From Syntrophaceae bacterium UBA6087 (GTDB lineage: Bacteria; Desulfobacterota; Desulfomonilia; UBA1062), in the NCBI GenBank assembly GCA_002448235.1, contig DIXF01000001.1, forward strand, positions 337,040 through 401,039: DNA of 64,000 nt, in the 5' to 3' direction. The translations under genes and the position numbers were made by a program. Below the pieces are notes generated by a model. The model did no database searches and was not told the DNA's origin. It saw only the letters and a program-made list of their open reading frames with translations. Shown here in pieces: positions 8,619 to 17,375 of this stretch; the stretch's first letter is position 1; every line of letters begins with the position of its first letter.

Positions 8619-9554
8619 ATGAACACACTCAAGGGCACATTGCCACAAGAAGAAACCTCCACGGCAATGGTATTCGATATCCAGCGGTTCTCTCTGCACG
8701 ACGGCCCCGGAGTGCGGACAACGGTCTTCTTCAAGGGCTGCCCTCTCCGGTGCCTGTGGTGCCAGAACCCCGAGTCGTGGAAGAGGCCGGCCGAGATGGC
8801 CTTCTACGAGCAGCGCTGCGAGAGGTGCTTTGCCTGCGAACCTGCCTGCCCGAAGGATGCGATCGTGCGCGACGCCAAGCACCGGATAGACTTCAGCAGA
8901 TGCGACGCATGCGGAGACTGTGCCGCCGCGTGCATGAACGAGGCGCTGCGCACCATAGGAAAGCCCTGGCTGCTCACTACGCTGTTCGAAGAGATCGTGC
9001 GCGACAAGGACTTCTTCCTCGACTCAGGCGGAGGCGTAACCCTCTCCGGAGGAGAGCCGTTCCTCTATCCGGATTTTACGTTGAGCCTGTGCGCCATGCT
9101 CAGGCAGGCGGGGATACACACCCTGGCAGAGACGTGCGGCTGGTTCGACAGCAGGCTGTGCGAGCTCATTGCGGGCTCGCTCGACGCGGTGTTCTTCGAC
9201 ATAAAGCACGCGTCCGCCTCTGCCCATAAAACCCTCACGGGCAAGGACAACGGCCTCATCATAAAAAACTTCATGGCGCTCTGCGAACTGATGAAGGATA
9301 TCCAGCCGAGGATGCCCATCGTGCCGGGGTGCAACGACGACGAGGAAAACATCAGGGCCACCGCGACCATCCTGCGCAAAGCCGGAAAACAGAGCATCCA
9401 CTGCCTGCCGTATCACAGCCTGGGGAACGACAAGCTCATGCGGATCCAGTCATCCCAGGCACCTGCAGCGATACAGCCTCCAACTCCCACCGAGCTGGAG
9501 AGGGTCAAAACCATATTCAAGGAGGAAGGGATCCATGCAGTCCTGTACTCATGA
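8619..9554 (+). CDS. Glycyl radical enzyme activating enzyme (radical SAM)
   Basis: The 311-residue activase carries the radical SAM cluster motif CX3CX2C as GCPLRCLWCQNPE near residue 47. Two ferredoxin-like clusters follow (CERCFACEPACPKDAI and CDACGDCAAACMNEAL), then the TLSGGEPFL motif for SAM binding. The extra cluster domain places it with activases of non-PFL glycyl radical enzymes (glycerol, choline, hydroxyproline and arylacetate types) and not with classic PflA. Its 3' end overlaps the GRE start by 20 bases, so the two are co-translated. It abstracts a hydrogen from the Gly of the partner enzyme under anaerobic conditions. Confidence 0.93.
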   Translation: MNTLKGTLPQEETSTAMVFDIQRFSLHDGPGVRTTVFFKGCPLRCLWCQNPESWKRPAEMAFYEQRCERCFACEPACPKDAIVRDAKHRIDFSRCDACGDCAAACMNEALRTIGKPWLLTTLFEEIVRDKDFFLDSGGGVTLSGGEPFLYPDFTLSLCAMLRQAGIHTLAETCGWFDSRLCELIAGSLDAVFFDIKHASASAHKTLTGKDNGLIIKNFMALCELMKDIQPRMPIVPGCNDDEENIRATATILRKAGKQSIHCLPYHSLGNDKLMRIQSSQAPAAIQPPTPTELERVKTIFKEEGIHAVLYS

Positions 9555-11934
9555 AGCGTTACAAAAGAACGACGGGATAACCGGCGAGCGCGTCCGGCTG
9601 CTCAAGAAAGCCGTCATGGACGCCGCGCCCGGAATCTGCACCGAGCGCGCGCTCATCTGGACGGAGTATTTCAAAAGGAAAGAAAACCGGAGCAAACCCG
9701 CTGTCATCGGCATGGCAGAGGCCCTTTCCGAGGTGCTGGGCCGCAAGGGCATCGCGATCCATCCGGGAGAGCTGATCGTGGGCAACTTCTCGTCCAAGCG
9801 GGTAGGGGGCTCCATCTACCCAGAGCTTCACGGCCTGCCCGTCATGCTCGACCTCTTCAAGTTCTCCGGGAGGGAAACCAACCCTCTCCGGATCTCGCTT
9901 TCCGAAAAGCTGCGGCTGGCGGGCATCGTCCCCTTCTGGATGTTCAGGTTCTTAGGCATCCGGGCATACCGCTCCATCCCGAAGAAGGTCAGGTTGCTTT
10001 TCGACCAGCTTATCGCGCGGTACTACCTGATCAACGAGGCGGGCGGTATCTCGCACTTCGCACCGGACTACGAAAGACTCATCGCCATGGGCATGGACGG
10101 CTTCGCGCAGGAAGCGGACCGCCTCCAGGCCGGGGTGCAGAAGCACTCGGAAGAGTGGAACTTTTATGAAGGGGTCAAGATCATCGCCGAAGGCGTGTCT
10201 TGCTTCGGTGAGAGATACGCGGAGCTTGCGGAGAGAATGTCCGGCACCGAGCCCGATACACAAAGGAAAGCAGAGCTCCAACAGATAGCACAAGCATGCC
10301 GGCGGGTGCCGCGCCATGGAGCTCGGTCCTTTGTGGAGGCGGTCCAGTCGCTGTTCCTCGTGCAGATAGCCCTGAACCTGGAAAGCCTGGACAACTCGGT
10401 CTGCCCCGGGCGGATGGACCAGTACCTGTATCCCTACTACGAGGCAGACCTCGCCAAAGGGATCATCACCCGCGAAAAGGCGCACGAGATCCTCTGCTGC
10501 TTCTCCATCAAGATGTGCGAGATCGTGCCCGTGTTTTCCCGGCATCTCACGAACTTCCACGGCGGCATGTTCAACGGCCAGGTGGTGACAATCGGGGGCG
10601 TCGACCGGGATGGCAAGGACGCGGTCAACGAGCTCAGCTACATCTTCCTGGAGATCATGGACGAGCTCAGGATGCGCCAGCCCAACTATCACGCGCGGGT
10701 CCATGCGGGGTCTCCCGAAGAGTACCTGGATAAGATCTTCTCGATTCTCTCGGCCGGGAGCAACTCGCCCGCCCTCTACTGCGACGAGGTCATCATCGAG
10801 ACCATGCGCCGCAACGGCTATTCCCTGGAGGACGCCAGGGATTACACCGCTGTCGGCTGCGTGGAGCCCGTGTCCCAGGCAAGGAGCTTCTCGTCCACGG
10901 ACGCCGCGATCTTCAACGTGCCGCTCATGCTCGAGATGGCGCTCAACAAAGGCCTGCGCTTCGGCCGCCCGTTCAGGTCGGGCGCAAAAACAACCGCGCC
11001 CGAAGAAATGAAAACCATGGAAGACGTCAAGGCGGCGTTCGAGAAGCAGCTCCGGTATAAGCTCATAGACCTGATGGACGACCTCCAGGCCATCGAGCGG
11101 GCCAACAGGGACTATCATCCCACCCCGCTCACCAGCATGCTCATCCGCGGATGCCTGGACAAGGGCACGTGCTCGACAGCGGGCGGTGCGCAGTACAACT
11201 TCTCCGGCATACAATGCGTGGGCCCGGCCGATACCGGCGATGCCATGCGCGCGATCGAGCAGTCGGTCTTCATCGAGGGCAAATTCTCGCTCCGCGAGCT
11301 CGCGGAAAAATTAAAAAGAAACATCCCGGACGACAAAGACCGCACATATCTCAAGCGCATCAAAAAGTTCGGCAACGACTGCGAAGAGGCCGACCGCTGG
11401 GTCCGCTACGTCATCGAGACATTCGCCTCGACGCTGTCCTCGCTTGGGCCGAACACCCGGGGAGGCAAATACGTCATGGGGCTCTACTCCGTGACCGCCC
11501 ACGAATACTTCGGCCGCATCAACGGAGCACTTCCCAACGGGAGGCGCAGGAGCGAGAGCTTCGGATCGGGCATCTCGCCGTCGAACGGCATGGACAAGGA
11601 AGGCCCGACCGCTGTCCTGAACTCCATGAACCGGCTCGACTTCCACGCCGCAGGCAACGGCATCAACTTCAACATGAAATTCGACCCCCATTCGCTGCGC
11701 GGGCCCGAGGGCAGGAAAGCCCTGGCCTCGCTCGTGCGGACATACTTCCACCGGGGAGGAATGCAGATCCAGACAAATGTCCTCGACCCGTCCATTCTGA
11801 TCGAGGCAAAGGACAACCCGAAGCTCTACCCCCATCTCCTCGTCCGCGTATCGGGCTACTCAGCCTATTTCAACGACCTCACCCCTGCAATGAAGAATGA
11901 GCTTATCAGGAGATCGTATTTGTCGTGCTTGTAG
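9535..11934 (+). CDS. Glycyl radical enzyme of unknown substrate (PFL-like)
   Basis: The 799-residue enzyme has the catalytic thiyl Cys in TAVGCVEPVSQ (Cys442) and the glycyl radical loop RVSGYSAYFNDL (Gly774) near the C-terminus. The Cys-x-Glu pair (GCVEP) marks the dehydratase/lyase branch (glycerol, propanediol, choline, isethionate, hydroxyproline types). True pyruvate formate-lyase has two adjacent Cys instead. No microcompartment genes, small subunit or transporter accompany it, so the substrate cannot be read from context. The start overlaps the activase end and the pair is probably controlled by the divergent GntR regulator. Confidence 0.9.
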   Translation: MQSCTHEALQKNDGITGERVRLLKKAVMDAAPGICTERALIWTEYFKRKENRSKPAVIGMAEALSEVLGRKGIAIHPGELIVGNFSSKRVGGSIYPELHGLPVMLDLFKFSGRETNPLRISLSEKLRLAGIVPFWMFRFLGIRAYRSIPKKVRLLFDQLIARYYLINEAGGISHFAPDYERLIAMGMDGFAQEADRLQAGVQKHSEEWNFYEGVKIIAEGVSCFGERYAELAERMSGTEPDTQRKAELQQIAQACRRVPRHGARSFVEAVQSLFLVQIALNLESLDNSVCPGRMDQYLYPYYEADLAKGIITREKAHEILCCFSIKMCEIVPVFSRHLTNFHGGMFNGQVVTIGGVDRDGKDAVNELSYIFLEIMDELRMRQPNYHARVHAGSPEEYLDKIFSILSAGSNSPALYCDEVIIETMRRNGYSLEDARDYTAVGCVEPVSQARSFSSTDAAIFNVPLMLEMALNKGLRFGRPFRSGAKTTAPEEMKTMEDVKAAFEKQLRYKLIDLMDDLQAIERANRDYHPTPLTSMLIRGCLDKGTCSTAGGAQYNFSGIQCVGPADTGDAMRAIEQSVFIEGKFSLRELAEKLKRNIPDDKDRTYLKRIKKFGNDCEEADRWVRYVIETFASTLSSLGPNTRGGKYVMGLYSVTAHEYFGRINGALPNGRRRSESFGSGISPSNGMDKEGPTAVLNSMNRLDFHAAGNGINFNMKFDPHSLRGPEGRKALASLVRTYFHRGGMQIQTNVLDPSILIEAKDNPKLYPHLLVRVSGYSAYFNDLTPAMKNELIRRSYLSCL

Positions 11935-12429
11935 ATTGGAAAGGAAAGTGCAAATCGCCATGGAGGAAATAGTTTCCCGGGCAAGCTCATTCATGTTTTC
12001 GGGTTCAAAATGAGCTGTCGGTTCTTCCCGGACCATCGTTGTCCTTTCCTCAAAGGTGTAGATATGGGGCATTGCTTTTTTGGGGTTTCATTAAAATTAG
12101 ATGGTAAAAAGTAAGACTTAGCACCGAGTAGGTAAAAGAAAATCCCACAAAAATAGGGAGAAAAATGGTTTCTAAATTCATTTTTATAAATGTTCTCTGA
12201 TCCGATTTTTCCGGATTTTTCGAACCGATTTTTGAAAGGCCATTTTCATAAAAGCCGGATCTGCCCTTGTCCATGTCCAAAGATCTGCTTGGAATGTATT
12301 AAATAAATCGGCCTCCTTTCTCATTGCCAAGGATCTCATATTATCAAATAATTGCTATTATATAAGAAAAGTTATATGATTTATTTTGTGTAATAATTAG
12401 ATTTAATGGATATTTAGAGGAGATTTCTT
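11935..12429. other. Intergenic region at the edge of an AT-rich island
   Basis: No convincing gene was found. Composition shifts from GC-rich to AT-rich at about 12.06 kb. Two short minus-strand frames here (11860-12072, 12050-12280) have no recognisable features; the first could be a decayed fragment. AGAGGAG lies seven bases before the start at 12430. Confidence 0.5.
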
Positions 12430-15400
12430 ATGAGAAAAGCAATTATTCACCTATCAGATATTCATTATCATAAAGGGTGGATTGAGGGCCATGGAGTAGT
12501 CTTGGACGCATTTTTTCAGGACCTTAATAAACAGATAAACCAAATTAATAACTTAGATGTTTATCTTGCTTTTTCAGGAGATATTGTCCAAGCTGGTGCA
12601 CATACAAAGCAATACGAGGATTTTTTAATAGAATTTGACCAAAGATTAAATGTACTAGGCATACCTAAAAACAAGCGACTCTGTGTACCTGGCAATCATG
12701 ATATATCAACATTAGATCTTAGCTCGAATATGTTAGAGCACGAAGGGGTAGTATCGCAAGCCTTGAATGAGCATCAATTTAATGATTATGTTGCTAAATC
12801 CCCTAATGTATTTAGCGAAAAATTCAGAAATTATAAGTCTTTTGAATTGCAATTTTCAGATCTTGGTTCATTAAGAGGATCGTCATTAGGTGGAGCGGGA
12901 TGGGACATTGATGAATTTTTTGGAGTTTATTGCCTCAATTCTGCTTTGTGTTCAAGTGGAGGATTAAAGGGATTAGATGGCAAAAATATCCATGATTGGG
13001 GGAGACTTTCTGTTGATACTCGTAATCTTTATGCATGGAATTTAAACTGCAAGGCCCACTGGAAGATACTTATAATGCATCATCCTATTAGCTGGTTAAC
13101 AGAGTGGGCTAAAAAAGAGATTATGAAAATATTACAAAAAGATTTCGCTTTATGCCTTTCAGGGCATGCCCACGACCAATCAACATTTCATTCAATTAGC
13201 AATGGAAATTCTTTAGTCTTATGTTCTGCACCACCTTTATTTACATCCAAACATGACGAATTAGGATACTCAATAATTTTACTTTCAGATGAATTAGGGA
13301 CAACTGATATTATCTATAGGCAGTGGACTAAGCATAATTCCTTTGTTGCCGGAGTAAATTTTTCAAATACAGATGACGGAAAGGTCGTAGTCTCATTACA
13401 AGCGGATGATACAAAAACAAAAATTGAAGCATGTGATTCAGATTTTATAGATCGTTACCTAACAAAAAAATTAGATGATGCATTAGTATCATACTCAACA
13501 CAGCCCAAAGTATGGGTTAAACCTGTCCTTAGTAATTATCACGAAACATCGAGGAGTGCGAAATCTAAGCCCAAAAAAGATATAACTCAATTAATATCAA
13601 AACCAAATTCCATGTTGATTAAATCTCTTCCGCAGTTCGGACTAACATGTCTTGCTCATTATCTTATTAGAGAGGCATGGCGCCAAGAATCATGTTTATG
13701 GCTTTACCTTGATTCGAAAGTTTTGAAATCCCATAATGCTTCAATAAGAAATGCACTAGAGGCTGAACTTGCTATACTTCGATGTGATGAGTCTCAAATT
13801 AAATGTATAGTAATTGATTCATGGACTGATAATGAGAAGCATTCCATTAAGCTTCTTGAAACAATATGTTCATATTTCAAAGAATTACCTGTAGTTGTTA
13901 TGCAAACTATAGAGAATGTATCACTTTTAACTGAAGAAAAACTATCAGTTAGGCAATTTGAAATAATCTATCTCTGGTCACTTACAAGGAGCCAAATAAG
14001 AGAAATTGTAGCTAGCTACAATGAAGTTAGGCATATTGGTGATGAGGATATAGTTACAGCTAGAATTGCTTCGGATCTTGCTGTGCTTAATCTACACAGG
14101 ACTCCACTAAATTGCCTTACATTATTAAAAGTGTCCGAAATTGACTTTGATGAAAGTCCTGTAAACCGTTCTGAGATGATAAAGAGGATTTTGTTTCTTA
14201 TTTTTAATGTAGATAATATTCCTACATACAAATCACGTCCTGATCTTAAGGATTGTGAATATGTGCTGGGATATTTTTGTGAAACAATGCTTCGCCACAA
14301 TAACTTTATATTCACAAGAGACTACTTCATAAAAATTCTACAAGAATGTTGTAAAGAGAGATTCATAGATCTTGAAGTCCAAATAGTTTTCGACGTTTTG
14401 TACATAAATAATATCTTAATAAGACATGGCAATCTTTTTAGTTTCCGGTTTGCATTCTGGGTATACTATTTCATCGCTCAAAGAATGCATCATGACAAGA
14501 ACCTTGCAAGCTTTATTTTTGAAGAGCTACGATACGCAAGTTTTCCCGAGATCATAGAATTTTACACAGGTATTGATAGATGTAAAGAAGATGCCCTGCA
14601 AGTGTTAATAAACGATATTCGAAAAATTTATGATAATCTATCAACTAAACACGGCTTCCCTATAAATTTTGATCCTTATAAAATCGCCCTTTGGAAACCC
14701 TCAGAAGTAATGTTAGGTAATATGCAAGATATTATTAAAAATGGAGTTAAGGCTTCTAATCTGCCAGCTGTGGTTAAGGACCAATATGCTGATCGCATGT
14801 ATGACCAATCTAATCCATACAATCAAGAAGTTAGGGATGTTTTAAAAGATCATACATTGTTAACAATGCTCAGTATAACGAAAGCCGCATCACGTGCTCT
14901 TCGAAATAGTGACTATGTAGACCCTGAAACAAAACGCATATTAATTTGCGAGATTATGAAGTGTTGGGAATATATTACAAAAATATTAGTAGTATTCGCG
15001 CCGGTTTTAGCAATAGAAGGTGATACCATAATTGATGGGGTGAATGTTAAACTAGGTGGTAATTTTGGAAATACCCCACATATACGCCTTCTTAATATAC
15101 TTTTCGAATTGCCTTCGAGTACGGTTTTTAATTTTGGGGATGATTTATTTTCTCAGAAAATGGGTCCTTTATTAATAGATTATTTGGATAGTGATGATAG
15201 TGACTTAAGAAAACATGAGTTAATTTTGTTGCTAATCAACCAACGTCCTAGGGGATGGAAAGCCCAAGTTCATAAATACATCTCCTCTATGCATAAAAAC
15301 TCATTCTATCTTTTAGATGTATATAAATCTTTACGATCCCAGTATCAGTATAGTTTTACATCTTATCGCTCATTACAAGACATTGAATACTTAATAAAAA

Positions 15401-15519
15401 TGGTTGCAGCAAAGCATAAAACCGGAAGCAAAAGTCCTGGAATAAAACTTATTAACAAGATTGATGATGCTGTGCTTCCGACAAGGGAAGTTGAAGAATG
15501 TATTAATAATGAAGCTTAA
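12430..15519 (+). CDS. Calcineurin-like metallophosphoesterase fused to a STAND-like P-loop and helical region, candidate defence protein
   Basis: The 1029-residue protein starts with a full metallophosphoesterase domain (about residues 1-300): SDIHYH (Asp10, His12), FSGDIVQAG, PGNHDIS, MHHPISW and SGHAHDQ. After a linker comes a P-loop-like segment LIKSLPQFGLTCLA (around 395-408), in which the Walker A Lys is replaced by Leu405. A Walker B-like strand follows (CIVIDSW, Asp463) and a conserved LTRSQIREIV stretch typical of STAND/AAA regions. The C-terminal 500 residues look all-helical without known repeats. Codon and base use are AT-rich, unlike both flanks, which points to transfer. An enzyme head on a STAND-like body is the plan of many anti-phage sensors; that role is inference. 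The gene stands alone. Confidence 0.7.
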   Translation: MRKAIIHLSDIHYHKGWIEGHGVVLDAFFQDLNKQINQINNLDVYLAFSGDIVQAGAHTKQYEDFLIEFDQRLNVLGIPKNKRLCVPGNHDISTLDLSSNMLEHEGVVSQALNEHQFNDYVAKSPNVFSEKFRNYKSFELQFSDLGSLRGSSLGGAGWDIDEFFGVYCLNSALCSSGGLKGLDGKNIHDWGRLSVDTRNLYAWNLNCKAHWKILIMHHPISWLTEWAKKEIMKILQKDFALCLSGHAHDQSTFHSISNGNSLVLCSAPPLFTSKHDELGYSIILLSDELGTTDIIYRQWTKHNSFVAGVNFSNTDDGKVVVSLQADDTKTKIEACDSDFIDRYLTKKLDDALVSYSTQPKVWVKPVLSNYHETSRSAKSKPKKDITQLISKPNSMLIKSLPQFGLTCLAHYLIREAWRQESCLWLYLDSKVLKSHNASIRNALEAELAILRCDESQIKCIVIDSWTDNEKHSIKLLETICSYFKELPVVVMQTIENVSLLTEEKLSVRQFEIIYLWSLTRSQIREIVASYNEVRHIGDEDIVTARIASDLAVLNLHRTPLNCLTLLKVSEIDFDESPVNRSEMIKRILFLIFNVDNIPTYKSRPDLKDCEYVLGYFCETMLRHNNFIFTRDYFIKILQECCKERFIDLEVQIVFDVLYINNILIRHGNLFSFRFAFWVYYFIAQRMHHDKNLASFIFEELRYASFPEIIEFYTGIDRCKEDALQVLINDIRKIYDNLSTKHGFPINFDPYKIALWKPSEVMLGNMQDIIKNGVKASNLPAVVKDQYADRMYDQSNPYNQEVRDVLKDHTLLTMLSITKAASRALRNSDYVDPETKRILICEIMKCWEYITKILVVFAPVLAIEGDTIIDGVNVKLGGNFGNTPHIRLLNILFELPSSTVFNFGDDLFSQKMGPLLIDYLDSDDSDLRKHELILLLINQRPRGWKAQVHKYISSMHKNSFYLLDVYKSLRSQYQYSFTSYRSLQDIEYLIKMVAAKHKTGSKSPGIKLINKIDDAVLPTREVEECINNEA

Positions 15520-15560
15520 AACTTATTAACGCAATCATCTTATATCTCAAAGCGAAAGTA

Positions 15561-15627
15561 GGGGCAGAGACCATTTCTTTCCTGACCCCATTATTCCTGG
15601 ATTAGGGTGATTATTTTGACCTGACCC
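15561..15627. repeat. Degenerate REP-like sequences of a second type
   Basis: GGGGCAGAGACC (15561-15572) and CCTGACCCC (15581-15589) form an imperfect inverted pair around TTTCTTT. TTATTTTGACCTGACCC follows at 15611. These resemble other GGGGTCAG-type REP families and differ from the main GGGGACAG family of this window. They lie at the right edge of the AT-rich island. Confidence 0.4.
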
Positions 15628-15701
15628 GGAACACATTTAAATATTTACGGGAGTCCCTTACTTGCCTAACCCCTTCTCGCATGCAAGTGCCGTATTCAGG
15701 T

Positions 15702-16403
15702 TCAGAATTTCCAGAATGGGCGTGTCTTTGCAATTTCAGCTAGTGCGGAAAGCCATTCCCCCAGGTAACCCTGGCTGTGCGACACATAATCCGGGTCCAG
15801 CCGTTTCCGAAACATGTCTCCTGAGAACAGGAGGACAATATCTTTAAGAGGGAGGATGCCTCCCTCAGTGCCGGGAACGTATTGTGTCCAGTTCTGAATA
15901 TGCTCTTCCGACCGGAAGAGATTCATGGTGCTTCAGGCATAGGGAAGTCGTTGCAGCCATTTTGAGAAGGGTACGGACACATATGCCATGATACCTTCCG
16001 GCATGGCTTTCTCTATTGCTCCGTCTCTCATCTCGATATGGATCGGGGAACCGCAATCAAGACATGGGGCATCGATCTCGACCGTCTTATTCGGGAAAAG
16101 CCAGCTAACTGCCAGCGATTCGAAGCCTCATTGTCCGAACCATTTCTGCTCACCTTCCACGGTGATCCGGTACTGCGTCGGGATGTTGCTGAATGGAGCG
16201 AAGCTGCTGATATAATCTGTGTCCGGGAATAACCAGAGCCCCGGTATTCCCAGAGATATTAAATCATGCAGTGCTTTCCGTGCATCTTCCACTGGGATCC
16301 CCATCTCTGTCGAAATATCGGTATAATGTGGTGCGCGGCCTGTCTTTATGAATGATTTTTGTATCAGGTTATATATCTTATCTGAAACGCTTTCCGGGCT
16401 CAT
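15702..16403 (-). CDS. MerB-like organometallic lyase with two in-frame UGA codons, predicted double selenocysteine protein
   Basis: One frame runs from the ATG at 16403 (AGAGGTGG upstream) to a TGA at 15702, 234 codons, broken only by two TGA codons: 16128-16130 (codon 92) and 15933-15935 (codon 157). The N-terminus is a winged-helix-like domain (VSDKIYNLIQKSF, YTDISTEMGI). Then comes the MerB fold: QYRITVEGEQKWFGQ-U-GFESLAVSWLFP, DAPCLDCGSPI, LPYA-U-STMNLFRSEEHIQNW, and a C-terminus ending in RPFWKF. Aligned by eye to MerB, the first UGA falls on catalytic Cys96 (WCALDT) and the second on catalytic Cys159 (FCCHVHFF). Glu95 takes the place of Asp99. Length and spacing match MerB (Cys96/Cys159, about 212 residues). 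Both UGAs are followed by SECIS-like hairpins. Cleavage of a carbon-metal bond is inferred. A plain pseudogene is the alternative, but both stops landing on catalytic Cys sites argues against it. Confidence 0.85.
15903..15920 (-). promoter_or_regulatory. SECIS-like hairpin after the second UGA
   Basis: In the RNA, twelve bases after UGA 15933-15935, CUCUUCC-GGUC-GGAAGAG forms a perfect 7-bp stem with a GGUC loop at bases 20-23. The E. coli fdhF SECIS also has a GGUC apical loop, starting about 18 bases after its UGA. Confidence 0.75.
16100..16116 (-). promoter_or_regulatory. SECIS-like hairpin after the first UGA
   Basis: In the RNA, eleven bases after UGA 16128-16130, GCUGGC-AGUUA-GCUGGC folds into a 6-bp stem with two G-U pairs. 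The loop has GU at bases 19-20, the position and dinucleotide expected of a bacterial SECIS. Confidence 0.6.
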
Positions 16404-16496
16404 AATGCCACCTCTAAGCTAATGAATATTGCAAAGGAAGGATTAAGCAAATCGTTAACCGTGCAGGTGGAAAATGGGGTCGAAGATATTCTTTAC

Positions 16497-17315
16497 TCAA
16501 TCCCGTTGAAGGAACTCGACCACTTCATCCATGACCTGTTGCTCCCGCAGCACTTTCAGATGCCCCAGCGCCTTTGTCTTCAGAACCCGGGCCGAAGGCC
16601 AGACCGCCTGGATTCGCTCTCCGTCGGTGTGCTCTACCCGGTCGTCGTCTTCGTCATACACCAGGAGGAGCGAGTCGTTGTCCGAGGGGGCATAGGCCCT
16701 GTTCCGGTCCATCTCCTCCCACGTGGCATCGAAATGACCTGAGTAGTATGCCTTGAAACGATCGAGGACCGCTTCGGGCGGATCGAGTATTCTGCGGATG
16801 TCACGGATCGGCACATAGGGAGAGCGCGGCGCGCAGATGCAAACGTAGCGACCGGCGCGGATGCCGCTGAGCTCTCTTGCCGCCATCATGCCGAGGCCGC
16901 CTGCCGAATGGGCGACATAGGCGAAGACCGGCTTGTCCAGGGCTGCTGTCAGCTCGGCCACATCCGAGATGAAATCCCTGAAGGTGATGCGCAGCCCCTT
17001 GGATTCTCCGTGCGCGGTCACGTCGAAGACTACTGACCGGAAGCCCTGCCGCGCGACATGGTCCGCCAATGTTGCAAGCTGGCTGCCGCGGCCGCTCCAG
17101 CCGTGCACGAAAACGACCGGCGGGCCGTCTCCCCAGGCCCAGGCCGTGTTTTTGCCTTTTGGCCCGAACCTGAACTTTCTGGCAAGGGAAAGTATCCTGC
17201 GGTCGCTTTCCTTGAGCGGCGGGGTAGAGGGGATGCTTGCCAGCAGCTCGATGAGGACATAGGACACGCCTTCGGGCAGGCGGCGAGCGAGGAACCTGAC
17301 GATCTTTATGAGCAC
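16497..17315 (-). CDS. Alpha/beta hydrolase
   Basis: The 272-residue protein has the hydrolase core: VVFVHGWSGRGSQ (oxyanion-hole HG motif), a nucleophile elbow AHSAGG, LLLVYDEDDDRVEHTDGE for the acidic residue and a terminal ALGHLKVLRE for the catalytic His. The GTG at 17315 is preferred because AAGGAG sits seven bases upstream; an ATG at 17333 places that ribosome site inside the coding sequence. It lies in a minus-strand set after MarR and an MBL hydrolase and before the MerB-like gene, so co-regulation by MarR is likely. The substrate is unknown. Confidence 0.85.
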   Translation of the reverse strand: MLIKIVRFLARRLPEGVSYVLIELLASIPSTPPLKESDRRILSLARKFRFGPKGKNTAWAWGDGPPVVFVHGWSGRGSQLATLADHVARQGFRSVVFDVTAHGESKGLRITFRDFISDVAELTAALDKPVFAYVAHSAGGLGMMAARELSGIRAGRYVCICAPRSPYVPIRDIRRILDPPEAVLDRFKAYYSGHFDATWEEMDRNRAYAPSDNDSLLLVYDEDDDRVEHTDGERIQAVWPSARVLKTKALGHLKVLREQQVMDEVVEFLQRD

Positions 17316-17375
17316 CGTGTCTCTCCTTTGCATCGAGGGCAGGGAATGAAACGTTTCTTGCCTCTCGCGATAAGG

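Noticed and set aside
9952..11214. 420-codon minus-strand frame inside the glycyl radical enzyme gene
   Set aside because: His/Val/Leu/Arg-rich antisense shadow of a well-supported gene.
11860..12280. Two short minus-strand frames after the glycyl radical enzyme
   Set aside because: The first overlaps the GRE 3' end and neither has recognisable features; too weak to call genes.
15702..16403. Reading the MerB-like gene as an ordinary pseudogene with two nonsense mutations
   Set aside because: Both stops are UGA, both fall on catalytic Cys positions, the frame is otherwise intact for 234 codons, and each UGA has a SECIS-like hairpin. It cannot be excluded without knowing the genome's selenium genes.
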